Counted from the stretch's first letter, positions 17,201 through 25,083 are shown. The stretch: DNA of 34,109 bases from JAIYDQ01 sp034408855 (GCA_034408855.1 JAWXCK010000192.1:1-34109); one strand, 5' to 3'. The notes: generated by a model from the sequence alone, not told the origin. A program made the numbers and translations.

Positions 17201-17353
17201 AACCAATCGCTCTTCACATCGTTCCAGCTTCAATTGCGCATATCCCCAGAGCGATTCACTGCTCGCAGGAGGTGCTGAACCAATTGTTCGGTTGAACGGG
17301 GGCATGGGTAAAACGGGTTGTGGGTTCCGGGAAGGTCGATCTCTGTGAAGCAT
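14276..17353 (-). CDS. Large exported subtilisin-like serine protease (S8)
   Basis: A 1025-residue secreted protease. The N-terminus lacks a standard signal peptide. It carries instead the planctomycete-type motif KLERCEERLVLSA (42-54), found on many large exported proteins of this phylum. The S8 catalytic residues are present: Asp127 (VAVIDSGI), His172 (GFHGTHVAG), oxyanion Asn270 (SAGNS) and Ser344 (SGTSMAAP). Residues about 384-510 resemble a pre-peptidase C-terminal beta domain. From about 690 to 900 at least four imperfect repeats follow the pattern GG-x-D-x-A-x-x-Y-D-S-x-x-x-D. The acidic tail ends at 1025. It probably digests protein at or outside the cell surface. It is monocistronic and converges on cysK. 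Confidence 0.9.
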   Translation of the reverse strand: MLHRDRPSRNPQPVLPMPPFNRTIGSAPPASSESLWGYAQLKLERCEERLVLSAIPLFDISHHLVDDPISNSNGFDGRLDSLIPPMPSTVDSSVFPLASVAHEQTGWTDVQRLYGLQGNHQTVAVIDSGIAWDHVSLGKGFGPGYRVVGGWDFAENDAKPYDDAPAGFHGTHVAGIIGADDPTRSGVAPKVDLVALRVFDDAGKGQLAWTESALKWVHQNRNAFASPITTVNLSLGSTWNSDVVPSWGILEDELVQLQQDGIVVVASAGNSFKQYNTPGLSYPAASPYVIPVASVDVNGQLSDFSQRNERVLAAPGRQILSTVPDHVLGSDGIVNDWSVASGTSMAAPYVTGSAVLVRQAMEMVGRSSITPQDIYQWMNDTADSVWDSVTKTAYDRLNLGRAISTLFPTDDFGDHWENAKLVDLQNSFRTNGWINTLGDRDVYRFTPSSDGVLNVDVDSKWLQDTSWSVWMDGQATQVADPHTASLTLKAGHSYAIALADSDQIGSYSLNWNFAPSDPTIDHASPPTDIGLVDYRELSNVVGKSFSLEASHDGLLSIVVHGDHAKNGTLEVRSSEGAVFRDTTLENGQWRIDIDASIGSKWTIHAPSSAGNDADLWIANLVHRNGSTLNVLGTANADKLDVNVSQGLELKFGNIAYSYPSGAIGHLNVDLDTGGDTVRILGSSLSEKVDLRPNLSTIENQQIALQLQSIEQIEYAGGGGSDRVYLDGSTSDDTLTARPRNVELVGSGYRFQVTDIERTYVNGEQGGEDTAYFYDSVGDDRLSVRPQFSSLSGNDFFNYASGFERVYAYSNAGGIDSATLYDSKASDTYYTSGDIASMVGAGFFSYTRFFENVEAISSAGGKDVASVYASDRNSLIAGADLVGYQDTQWSRIARGFASSKTYISSQLIETRTLENSLGWQVDASIPSSHSMEAADVANEAAPAIESVSSIGIATAELYAEVESLLDVIQQTVQESIRPFDNDTETPQRFVTLSELDEDSSIDNLDWPDLERERQMLDEIFARHGLG

Positions 17354-17525
17354 AGGTTACGAATTGGCGGTGTGCCAAATGCCAGCATTGTCCGATGCAA
17401 TCGATACAGTCCGGCCAACTAGTTAAGCCGTAACGACCAGTGAAAAATGAATAATCAGACGCGGTTAGCCCATCCGATACGAATCATGGTTTGTGGAAAA
17501 TCTCTTTCAAATTGAGCGATCGATC

Positions 17526-18056
17526 ATGGCCCATTTATCTTGGTTTCAAAAGCTATATTGGCGTTACTTATCGAAACCGGTTGAGAACCGAGCTCTTTAT
17601 CAGCATGTCATATCTCAGCCGGTCGTTGCTATTCTCGAAATCGGCATCGGAAACGGCGAACGACTGAAGCAAGTCCTTTCATTGGTCACCGTTCGAACCG
17701 ATGTTGCACAGCTTCGCTATGCGGGCGTCGACCCATTCGAATCAGGCAACCCCGGCGACGGGCACCTGCGATTGAAGGACGTACATCGCATGTTGGCCGA
17801 AAAGAACATCAAAGCTCATTTGATTCCAGGTGATGCTGCGTCAAGTTTGGCAAGAGTCGCTCATTCGGTTTTGCCGAGCGATTTGATAATCATCGATCAT
17901 GGATGGAATGAGAATTCGGCCGATGGTGCCGCCCTTGCTCAGTGGCTTCCGAGATTGGCTCAGGTCGATTCCGCTATTTTTGCGCGTCAGAATCGCGATC
18001 AGGCGTTTTCCCGAGTCGCATTGCCAGCACCTCTCGAATTTCGCAAAGCTGCGTAA
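17526..18056 (+). CDS. SAM-dependent methyltransferase-like protein
   Basis: A 176-residue protein with a Rossmann-like layout. The glycine-rich motif I, ILEIGIGNGER, is at 36-46, an acidic motif II GVDPFE follows, and LIIIDHGWN occupies the motif IV position. It is short for class I methyltransferases, so substrate-binding additions are minimal. The substrate is unknown. A GTG at 17493 would add 11 residues; I prefer ATG at 17526, which opens MAHLSWFQKLYWRYL. The next feature is a long hairpin starting 38 bp after the stop. No operon partner is visible. Confidence 0.65.
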   Translation: MAHLSWFQKLYWRYLSKPVENRALYQHVISQPVVAILEIGIGNGERLKQVLSLVTVRTDVAQLRYAGVDPFESGNPGDGHLRLKDVHRMLAEKNIKAHLIPGDAASSLARVAHSVLPSDLIIIDHGWNENSADGAALAQWLPRLAQVDSAIFARQNRDQAFSRVALPAPLEFRKAA

Positions 18057-18093
18057 TCAAAGTCTCCTTGGCCAAAAATGCCGCAAGGATTGC

Positions 18094-18157
18094 GTTTAAC
18101 AGTCAGCCAAAGGCGTACTTCAAAGGCCAAGAGTACGCCTTCGGCTGACTGTTAAAC
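18094..18157. repeat. 26-bp near-perfect inverted repeat, 12-nt loop
   Basis: The left arm 18094-18119 and right arm 18132-18157 are complementary at 25 of 26 positions (one A-C mismatch). The arms begin GTTTAACAGTCAGCC and end GGCTGACTGTTAAAC, with a 12-nt loop. Plus-strand TTTT follows at 18160-18163, so it could terminate transcription after the methyltransferase-like gene. The arm length is well beyond a normal intrinsic terminator and fits a dispersed palindromic element. The rest of 18057-18360 holds no gene that I can support. Confidence 0.8.
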
Positions 18158-18360
18158 GATTTTCAAGTTTAACCAAGTGCCATTCAGGACGTGCCACCTC
18201 CACGCGAAATGTCCTTCTTCGCCCTTTTTAAGAGCGAAACTGCCCAATTCGCCGCAATTGACTAGTTTCAATTTCCAGAAATGTCAATTAGGATATGGGG
18301 AGGCTCTTATCGCCAGCATTCTGGTCACGCCCCCCATAGAACGTTTTGTAGGACTTATCG

Positions 18361-19122
18361 ATGCGCAGCTTTTTCGCCTTTTTGTCTGCTTTTGCGTTCC
18401 TTTCTGTCATTGTGCCGCTCGACGGGATGTGCGCGATGATGACGCTCTTATCCGTCCAAGATAATACGATTTTCTCGGAAAACGGAGGGCTCAGCAACGG
18501 AGCGGGTGAATATTTGTTTTCCGGGAGAACGAATAGCGGAGGACCGGTTCGGCGTGGGTTGATCAAGTTTGATATCGCAGGCCAAATTCCGGCCGGTTCG
18601 GTGATTACGAGTGCCACGTTGGGTTTAAAACTAGTGAATCCTCGCATTACGAATACGGCTACGATCAATACTCACCGTGTGACGAGCAATTGGGGGCAAG
18701 GGACATCGAAAGCACTAGGCGAAGAAGGTGGTGGGATCGCTGCGACTCCCGGCGATGCAACGTGGACCGAAAGCCTTTTCGGTTCGACCAATTGGGGAGC
18801 CATCGGCGGAGATTTTGTTCCTGGTGTTAGTGCTTCGCAGTCGGTGAGCACGAATGCACTTTATCAATGGAGTTCACCAGGGCTAACGGCGGATGTTCAA
18901 AGCTTTCTCGACAATGGCGGGTCCAATTTCGGATGGATCCTGATTGGTAATGAATCCGTTAATCTCACGGCAAAGAGATTTGGTTCGTCCGAAAATCTTG
19001 TTGCCGGCGACCGACCCTTTTTGAAGGTCGAATTCACCGCCGTTCCCGAGCCGTCGAGCGCATTTTTGCTCGGTTGCTCAGCGATTCCAATTTTCTTGCG
19101 TCGAAGAAGAAATCGCGTTTAG
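18361..19122 (+). CDS. Secreted DNRLRE-type protein with PEP-CTERM sorting signal
   Basis: A 253-residue exported protein. It has an N-terminal signal peptide (1-24) and a C-terminal PEP-CTERM tail: VPEPSSAFLLG, a hydrophobic stretch, and a basic end RRRRNRV. The middle, with RRGLIKFDIAGQIPAGSVITSATL and further beta-rich sequence, matches the DNRLRE-type domain found on extracellular matrix and surface proteins. PEP-CTERM proteins are handled by exosortase and usually linked to extracellular polysaccharide; no exosortase gene lies in this window. The ATG start follows a weak AGGA element. Confidence 0.82.
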   Translation: MRSFFAFLSAFAFLSVIVPLDGMCAMMTLLSVQDNTIFSENGGLSNGAGEYLFSGRTNSGGPVRRGLIKFDIAGQIPAGSVITSATLGLKLVNPRITNTATINTHRVTSNWGQGTSKALGEEGGGIAATPGDATWTESLFGSTNWGAIGGDFVPGVSASQSVSTNALYQWSSPGLTADVQSFLDNGGSNFGWILIGNESVNLTAKRFGSSENLVAGDRPFLKVEFTAVPEPSSAFLLGCSAIPIFLRRRRNRV

Positions 19123-19414
19123 CGGTGCGGCGCAAGCTGCCCGGTGTATCCAAGGTTCTCTTCGTTTCCACCGGACGGTTCGCGCCGTACCGCGCGTGAG
19201 TGGCATCGGGCCATCGCCATCCTCTCCGAATTCCATTGAATTAGATAATTCTCTTTTCTCGCATTGACCAGACGTGTCTGGCATTCTGTTCCAATTGGGC
19301 AAGTTATCAGTGGACAAATGTTTCTTTGATAGCTAGCATTGCAAAAACAACGATACATTTGTACATAAGTGGTATTTTGGAACTGAATGGGTTTTCGATA
19401 GGGACATTACCATC
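19123..19414. other. Intergenic region upstream of imuA with palindromes
   Basis: This 292-bp gap has no gene that I support. It contains a GC-rich imperfect inverted repeat around 19171-19192 (GGACGG...CCGTACC). CCAGAC-GT-GTCTGG at 19268-19281 is a clean dyad. An imperfect dyad, CATTTGT-ACATAAG, lies at 19355-19368 over a possible promoter (TTGCAA 19339-19344, 17 bp, TACATA 19362-19367). In many bacteria imuAB is LexA-controlled, so one of these dyads may be the operator, but neither matches a LexA consensus that I know. Confidence 0.3.
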
Positions 19415-20182
19415 GTGCTTGGACTTGTGGATCAGCTCGCGCATCAGATTCGAGCCCTTGAAACCAGTGGCCGTGTCGGAAGCGACCAGCGAGTTTCGAT
19501 ATCCAGTGGCTGTCAAGAACTCGATGCTTGCTTGCCCGAGCGGGGCTACCGTCCTGGCACGATCGTCGAATGGCTGGAACCGACGGTTGGTTGTGGCGGA
19601 TATTATCTTGCGTTAGCCGCAGCTCGGCAGGCGATGACGGACGGAAAGTATTTAATCGTCGTCGACCCAGCCAAAACTTTCTATCCACCGGCTGCTCGAT
19701 CGATGGGAATTCCGATCGAGCGAATGATCGTCTTGCATCCCGAACATACTTCCGATGCGATGTGGAGTATCGATCAAGCATTGCGATGTTCGGCAGTGGG
19801 AGCGGTCGTAGCAAGCTTGGAGCAGATCTCAGAACTACAAGCGCGACGTTTCCAACTAGCCGCCGAACAAGGCCAGGCACTCGGCTGTTGGCTACGTCCG
19901 GGTAAAGTCCAACGAGCTCCGAGTTGGGCAGAAGTTCAATGGTGGGTCGAACCGTTGCACGGCGAGTTGGGCTCGGGAGCCAATAAAAATATCCGGCGCA
20001 TCGGACTTCGATCCTTGCGGATGCGCGGCGGAGTCGTTGGACGACGATGGGCATTAGCCATCGATACTCAGAATGGTCACCTTGCGATGGAGACACCCCA
20101 TGCAATCACAAGTAGTTTGTGTTTGGCTGCCCAATTGGCCAAGCCAAAGAGCGAACGTGAAACTCGGCGAAGAACTGGCTAA
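19415..20182 (+). CDS. imuA: ImuA, RecA-like accessory factor of mutagenic translesion synthesis
   Basis: A 255-residue RecA/SulA-like protein of the ImuA family. It works with ImuB and the DnaE2 polymerase in damage-induced mutagenesis. The segment GYRPGTIVEWLEPTVGCGG aligns with the start of the RecA core, but the Walker A Gly-Lys-Thr/Ser is missing. That is usual for ImuA and argues against ATP binding there. Further RecA-like strands are YLIVVDPAKTFYPPAA and GAVVASLEQI. The start is GTG, with GGGA ten bases upstream. Its end overlaps imuB by 83 bp, so the two are co-expressed. Identification rests on this overlap as much as on sequence. Confidence 0.85.
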   Translation: MLGLVDQLAHQIRALETSGRVGSDQRVSISSGCQELDACLPERGYRPGTIVEWLEPTVGCGGYYLALAAARQAMTDGKYLIVVDPAKTFYPPAARSMGIPIERMIVLHPEHTSDAMWSIDQALRCSAVGAVVASLEQISELQARRFQLAAEQGQALGCWLRPGKVQRAPSWAEVQWWVEPLHGELGSGANKNIRRIGLRSLRMRGGVVGRRWALAIDTQNGHLAMETPHAITSSLCLAAQLAKPKSERETRRRTG

Positions 20183-21785
20183 ACAACCATTCGTCCTGCA
20201 AGCGCGCGATCCACGTCGCGGCTTGCGAGTCATGGCTGCCGATTCTCTGGCTCGACAATTGGGGATCGTTCCCAGCATGTCGATCAGCGAAGCCTGCGCT
20301 TTGGTCCCCAGCCTTCGACTGCTCGATTATGACCCACAAGAAGACTTGGAATCGATCGTCGAATTGGCCGAAGAAGCGTGGCAGTTCAGCCCGTTGGTAG
20401 GACTAGAATCGCTCGACGAACAACCCTGGGCTGGCCGATCATTGCATCAACCTCAAGCAATCTTTTTAGATGCAACGGGGTTAACCCATTTTTTCGGTGG
20501 TCAAGCACAATGGCTAACACTCGTGACTCGATGGCTTTTCGAGAAAGGTTATGTCGGGATCGCAGCGATTGCCGAAAGTATTGGTGCAGCGTGGGCTATC
20601 GCCAATTACGCCTATCGCCGTCAAGCCGCACCGCGACTATTAGCCATGCGAACTTCCCCTGGCCAAGCGATCGCGCCGGTCTTCGATGGCCAGGCGATTG
20701 ATGTAACTCGACTTCCTATCGAAGCGTTGCGACTGGACATCAAAACAGTCCAATCGCTTCATCAGTTGGGAATTCGATCGATCGAAGCCTTGTTGCGTCT
20801 GCCTCGAGCAGGCTTAGCCAACCGTCTCGGCGAACGGTTATTGAATCGCTTAGATGCCGTATGTGCGCGACAATCCGAACCGATTCGATGCCTCCAAGAG
20901 AATGTCGACTATTCGGTTGAACAGGCACTTGAAGTACCGACGAACCATCGCGAGACGATCGAAGAAATCGTGCGGCGGCTCACCATCCAATTATGTAAAC
21001 GGCTTCAAAGCGATGGTCATGGCGCATTGCGATTGGTCTGTTGTCTACGCATGGAACAAGCTCCGGCGTTAGTCGTTCCGCTGGGACTCTATCGGGCAAC
21101 GTCAGATCATGAACATCTCTTGCCGTTAATCTTAGCGGCTGTTTCGCAAAAAACGTCTGCTACATTTTCGAAATCGCAAAAGCCTACGTTTAACTCATCG
21201 CGACGGACTCGCCATCGCTTCAACGTTACCGCCGTAACATTGTCGGCGACGTTGACAGGCCCTTTAGTTTGGAAGCAAACGGAACTCTTCGAATGCCAAG
21301 CCAATCGTCATCGCGAAACGTTAGCGCATTTAGTCGATTCGCTCAGCGGTCGATTGGGGCGACGGCAAGTCGTCGCTCCGCAAATCTATCGGCATCCACA
21401 ACCCGAGTTAGCTTGTCAATGGCGAGCGCTTACTGGCCAAAGAACCGATGGTCGCCCACAATCGACGCAGCGTAAATTGCCGCGACTCTCCTCGGTGGAA
21501 CCATCGCCCGACGATCCTCTGCGAAGACCGTTACAGCTCTGGCATCCTCCGCAACCGTTGGCTATCCAGAGCCTTACTCCGGACGGTTTGCCAACGCGTT
21601 TCCTTTTTCAAGGAACTCAAACGCATATCGTACGGAGCTGGGGGCCGGAACGAGTCGAAAGCGGCTGGTGGCAAGGAGCCAACCATCGCCGTGATTATTA
21701 TCGAATCGAAACCGATCGCGGAGCTTGGCTATGGATCTACCGCGATCTCAAACAGCACGCGTGGTTCCTACACGGTGTTTTCTAG
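20100..21785 (+). CDS. imuB: ImuB, Y-family polymerase-like protein lacking catalytic acids
   Basis: A 561-residue Y-family DNA-polymerase homologue of the ImuB type. It is a non-catalytic scaffold that connects ImuA and DnaE2 to the beta clamp. The first polymerase motif, normally rich in Asp, reads VVCVWLPNWPSQRA, and the SIDE motif is replaced by FLDATGLTHFFGG, so the metal-binding acids are lost as expected. The thumb helix-hairpin segment QLGIRSIEALLRLPRAGL is clear near residues 220-240. A RPLQLWHPPQPL segment near the C-terminus resembles the conserved ImuB tail. ATG at 20100 is chosen over 20073 because GGAG lies seven bases upstream. No dnaE2 follows: the next gene is convergent. Confidence 0.9.
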   Translation: MQSQVVCVWLPNWPSQRANVKLGEELAKQPFVLQARDPRRGLRVMAADSLARQLGIVPSMSISEACALVPSLRLLDYDPQEDLESIVELAEEAWQFSPLVGLESLDEQPWAGRSLHQPQAIFLDATGLTHFFGGQAQWLTLVTRWLFEKGYVGIAAIAESIGAAWAIANYAYRRQAAPRLLAMRTSPGQAIAPVFDGQAIDVTRLPIEALRLDIKTVQSLHQLGIRSIEALLRLPRAGLANRLGERLLNRLDAVCARQSEPIRCLQENVDYSVEQALEVPTNHRETIEEIVRRLTIQLCKRLQSDGHGALRLVCCLRMEQAPALVVPLGLYRATSDHEHLLPLILAAVSQKTSATFSKSQKPTFNSSRRTRHRFNVTAVTLSATLTGPLVWKQTELFECQANRHRETLAHLVDSLSGRLGRRQVVAPQIYRHPQPELACQWRALTGQRTDGRPQSTQRKLPRLSSVEPSPDDPLRRPLQLWHPPQPLAIQSLTPDGLPTRFLFQGTQTHIVRSWGPERVESGWWQGANHRRDYYRIETDRGAWLWIYRDLKQHAWFLHGVF

Positions 21786-21848
21786 ACCGAAAGGGAGGCG
21801 TTAAGGGACGTGCCACCCAAGTTTGTGGAAGCTATTCTCGGCTGTTTC

Positions 21849-22877
21849 CTAAGGAGACTGATGATTTAATGACAATTTTTTAGCTTCCTCGACGCGGCCC
21901 AAACTATTCAATAACTCGATCGCCGACGTTCGAGCATCATGGACCTCTTTTAAATAGGTTGGAAAAACTCCGATCACGCGCAGCCACTCTTGCAACGCGT
22001 CTTCCTTGCGGCTCGCTTTCTCTAACTTATGCGAGATTGTAATCGTCGGCCCTAACTGCAATGGCATCAGCATTTGATCGCGCACGGCAATCCAGTCATT
22101 TGATCGTTCGATTACTTGGTTAGGAGTTGCTGACCGCCAAAGTTGTGCGGTCGCCAGCGGCGCGAGAAACGCTGACTTGCTTCGACTCAATTCTTCCAAT
22201 ACGGCAGTCGCCGACGTCGAGTCATTGCCGAGCAACAACCATGAAGCCCCCAAAAGCCGCGCGATCGGCGGTTGCTCTGAGCTTATCCAGCTCTGTGCTT
22301 GCTGGATCAATTCGGGCGTCGGACGCTGGTTAGTCCAGTTCAAAGGTGCCGACCGGTAAAGCATAGCGGACGGCGACTCTCTGCAAAGCGAAATAAAGAC
22401 TCGACATGCGGTTAACGATTGCCCGAGAGCAGTAAGACTCTCTGCAATTTCCGATGCAAGGATTCGCTGCTGCCATCGCGGAAGTTTTCCTTCCGCAATC
22501 GCCGCCTTCGCCAAATCGATCGCCGATTTATAGTCCGATGCAATGAAGGCAGCATGCGCTTTGACGGCTGTATCCGTCGACCAAGGCACCTCGACCGCTT
22601 GAAGTCGAATAGAAGCGATGCGAATCGGAGTCGACTCACCGGCTCTCAGGTAGACTATCTCTTGTTCGTTGATATCCAGCACCGCAGCCGAAATGACCTC
22701 GGGCGGGACCGATTCCCACGAAGATCGAGCGTTCGAACGAGCCGATGCAATCCAAAACTTCGTAATTGGATAATCGCGACTAAGCTCCGCAGTCGGCACA
22801 TCGACCGCCGCCTCCTGAGCGTCGAGCGTTGGAATCACGCTTCCAAATATCAACAGAGTCAATCCAACGCGAAACAT
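21849..22877 (-). CDS. Secreted alpha-helical repeat protein, function unknown
   Basis: A 342-residue protein with a signal peptide (1-20, ending near LDAQEAA). I do not recognise a named family. The segment from about 45 to 95 is beta-rich, with INEQEIVYLRAGESTPIRI. The rest is alanine- and leucine-rich helices in TPR-like pairs (SDYKSAIDLAKAAIAEG, ILASEIAESLTALGQSL, SLGRVEEAKKLSL). It is probably a periplasmic protein-interaction module. It is the last gene of the five-gene minus-strand string that starts at 28390, 58 bp after the epimerase gene. It converges with imuB. Confidence 0.65.
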   Translation of the reverse strand: MFRVGLTLLIFGSVIPTLDAQEAAVDVPTAELSRDYPITKFWIASARSNARSSWESVPPEVISAAVLDINEQEIVYLRAGESTPIRIASIRLQAVEVPWSTDTAVKAHAAFIASDYKSAIDLAKAAIAEGKLPRWQQRILASEIAESLTALGQSLTACRVFISLCRESPSAMLYRSAPLNWTNQRPTPELIQQAQSWISSEQPPIARLLGASWLLLGNDSTSATAVLEELSRSKSAFLAPLATAQLWRSATPNQVIERSNDWIAVRDQMLMPLQLGPTITISHKLEKASRKEDALQEWLRVIGVFPTYLKEVHDARTSAIELLNSLGRVEEAKKLSLNHQSP

Positions 22878-22935
22878 AACCTTCTGGCCTACTTTTACTT
22901 AAAACTAAGAATCGGCACGCTATTCTGATCGCTAC

Positions 22936-24186
22936 TTACCCAACAAAGAGTGGGCGGAGGTGACGATCGTAGACGTTTTCAGTCACTTGCTTGGCCACGA
23001 TTTCTTCATTGGATTTCAATAGATCGGTATAACGGGTACCGGCTTTTGCGGCGAGCTTGAACGACACGTGCAGCAACTGCCGAACGTTCGCGTTGAAATC
23101 TGGATTGCCCGGAATATGCCGCATGGCACTCGCCAATTTCGGGCCTGACCATTGATTGACCACGTCGGCGGCTGGCAATTTCGCTCGATCAATATCGATG
23201 ACGCTTGCATAAGGAGCACAAAGTTCATCCACGTGTGCCAAGGCATAGGCATAGATTTCTTTTGCCAACGCCAAGCCATCGCCACCAGCTTCTGCCAACC
23301 CGATCAACTCTTCAAGCCAAGTGGTACCGGCTGTCTTCAAGTGCAAACCGGCACCTGTTCGACCACATGCTCGCCGAATAATCGGATAGATACTGAACTT
23401 GTCGCTGCCGCTGTGCACGCTCAGTTTCAAGTTCGCTGGCAAGCCATAGTTAGCGACCGCATAGGCGATCACCGCTAGGTCATCGTTGAACTCTTTCTCG
23501 AATTGCACTAAATTGCCGACGTAGTCGACTCCTTTATTGAAGCGCCCGGTAAACTTTGGCGCGATCGTTTGCAATCGAATCTTCTCATCGGCAAGGGCGG
23601 CAAGGATGATTAACAACTCCGAAGGCGTTTGAGGCGCGTCTGTCTCGTCCATCGAGACTTCGGCAATGATTTTGTCCTCGTCCTTGGCGGCAGCAATATG
23701 CCGATAGATTTTCGCAGCGTCCTGACAAGCCAAAAGATACTTCGATGCCACTCGCTGTACATCTTCGCGCGTGGTTGAAAACGGCTCGCTGATTCCAGTG
23801 ATCTTTACCGTCCCAACCAGCTCAGGGTGCTTGGCGACGAACGCGGAAACATCGCTTGGCGAAGCGGGTTTGCCGATCGAGTCGGCCACGTCGAGCGTAA
23901 AGAAATCCGAACACGGAATGAATCGATCAACGGTATCCAGTCGAATATGATCAGCGTCTACGTGCCAAGCATTTTTCCAGCCAAGCTCCTTCACCGCCCG
24001 TTGGCCTGCATCGAAAACGCTCTGCGGTTCCGAACCGATAAACGTATGTTCGCGATTGGATTTGTTCCATACTGGAACGACTTGAAATCCATCCTTGGCA
24101 ATCATCTCGAAGGCTCGCAATTGAGCCTTGGCTTGATGAGCAAATCGATCCCCAACACCGATGGAAAATCTATCGAGTAACAGCAT
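22936..24186 (-). CDS. uxaE: Tagaturonate epimerase family protein
   Basis: A 416-residue cytoplasmic protein resembling the UxaE family, which interconverts D-tagaturonate and D-fructuronate in galacturonate catabolism. Support comes from the overall sequence: the opening FSIGVGDRFAHQ, the HVDADHI segment, the EVSMDETD segment, SVHSGSDKFSIYPIIRR and GLHLKTAGTTWLEE, all typical of this family as I know it. The conserved Asp, His and Glu residues in these segments are likely metal ligands, an inference. The other pectin-pathway genes (uxaA, uxaB, uxaC, kdgK) are not in the window, so the substrate may be a different sugar acid. Spacing to the upstream DUF1080 gene is 69 bp. Confidence 0.75.
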   Translation of the reverse strand: MLLLDRFSIGVGDRFAHQAKAQLRAFEMIAKDGFQVVPVWNKSNREHTFIGSEPQSVFDAGQRAVKELGWKNAWHVDADHIRLDTVDRFIPCSDFFTLDVADSIGKPASPSDVSAFVAKHPELVGTVKITGISEPFSTTREDVQRVASKYLLACQDAAKIYRHIAAAKDEDKIIAEVSMDETDAPQTPSELLIILAALADEKIRLQTIAPKFTGRFNKGVDYVGNLVQFEKEFNDDLAVIAYAVANYGLPANLKLSVHSGSDKFSIYPIIRRACGRTGAGLHLKTAGTTWLEELIGLAEAGGDGLALAKEIYAYALAHVDELCAPYASVIDIDRAKLPAADVVNQWSGPKLASAMRHIPGNPDFNANVRQLLHVSFKLAAKAGTRYTDLLKSNEEIVAKQVTENVYDRHLRPLFVG

Positions 24187-24255
24187 GAAAACTTTTTACG
24201 TAGCAAGCGTCAAAATAGGAACAGGACATCAGCAATTCATTGAGGGTACGGCCAA

Positions 24256-24987
24256 TTACTTCAGTTCGCGGATGCGAAGGTTTCGCCACGAAACGTCGTA
24301 GGGGCCGCTTCCGGCTTTGATTCCATGGACTTGCACGGCGATGTGTCCGCGCGGATGGGTTTGGTAAATTCCTTCGTGGTTAAGATCCGCAATCGTCTGA
24401 CCGTTGATCCACGTTTGGATCCTTGGCCCCTTGGCAACCACGCGAAATTTATTCCATTCGCCGTTCTTCATCGCCGTATGGGTGTGCTTCGCATCCTGTG
24501 GTTCCTTGGATAGCCAACCGTAGCCGGTTGCTTCGCCGTAAATGTAGCCAGCCTTGCCAGGGCTCGACATGATCTCTACCTGCGGGCCATGAAAGCGACC
24601 GATCGCGGCGTTCTTGTTCTTAGCCGCTTTACCCGTTTTGGCGGCTTCGGCGTCGACATCCGCCTCCGACTTTTCGCGAGATCGAATCTGCACGCCGCTG
24701 TTGAGGTCGTCGTGGACACGGACTTCGAAATCAAGTTCGAAATCACCATACTCCTTTTCGGTGTAGAGAAACGAATTCGGACTTCCCTCGACGGTTTTTC
24801 CATGGATAGCACCATCGACGATCGTATACTCAGCTTTGCCGAGCGGATCATGCTTCCAACCCGTGAAATTTTTGCCATTGAACAAGTCTGTCCAACCGCT
24901 AGCGGCTGGCTCTTGACTCAATGCCGGCAACGCGGTCAACAGCGATATGATGGAAAAGAATGAAACGCGAGATATCCAATGTGACAT
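24256..24987 (-). CDS. Secreted DUF1080 (3-keto-disaccharide hydrolase-like) protein
   Basis: A 243-residue exported protein with a signal peptide (1-24). The domain is the classic DUF1080 fold: GWTDLFNGKNFTGWKHD at the start, then DGAIHGKT, YGDFELDFEVRV, LNSGVQIRSR, the GPQVEIMSSPG segment, GEWNKFRVVAKG, INGQTIADL and the closing GPYDVSWRNLRIRELK. Members have a concanavalin-like fold, and some hydrolyse 3-keto-glycosides; in planctomycetes they are numerous and mostly uncharacterised. It lies 69 bp upstream of uxaE and 96 bp after the propeller-esterase gene, which suggests one carbohydrate-related transcript. Confidence 0.88.
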   Translation of the reverse strand: MSHWISRVSFFSIISLLTALPALSQEPAASGWTDLFNGKNFTGWKHDPLGKAEYTIVDGAIHGKTVEGSPNSFLYTEKEYGDFELDFEVRVHDDLNSGVQIRSREKSEADVDAEAAKTGKAAKNKNAAIGRFHGPQVEIMSSPGKAGYIYGEATGYGWLSKEPQDAKHTHTAMKNGEWNKFRVVAKGPRIQTWINGQTIADLNHEGIYQTHPRGHIAVQVHGIKAGSGPYDVSWRNLRIRELK

Positions 24988-25083
24988 ATTTAAACTCCGA
25001 GGAAAGGGTAAAACAGGCGGGACGCAAACGATTCGACATCGTCATCGAATCGAATAAAAGGGCAAACAGGTTTCTCAGTCGGC

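Noticed and set aside
19119..19358. Small minus-strand frames between the PEP-CTERM gene and imuA
   Set aside because: Two overlapping frames compete over the same GC-rich repeat-like DNA, and neither has a domain or a convincing start.
19407..20105. 232-codon minus-strand frame opposite imuA
   Set aside because: imuA has family similarity and overlaps imuB in the expected order, while the reverse product is Arg- and Ser-rich with no domain.
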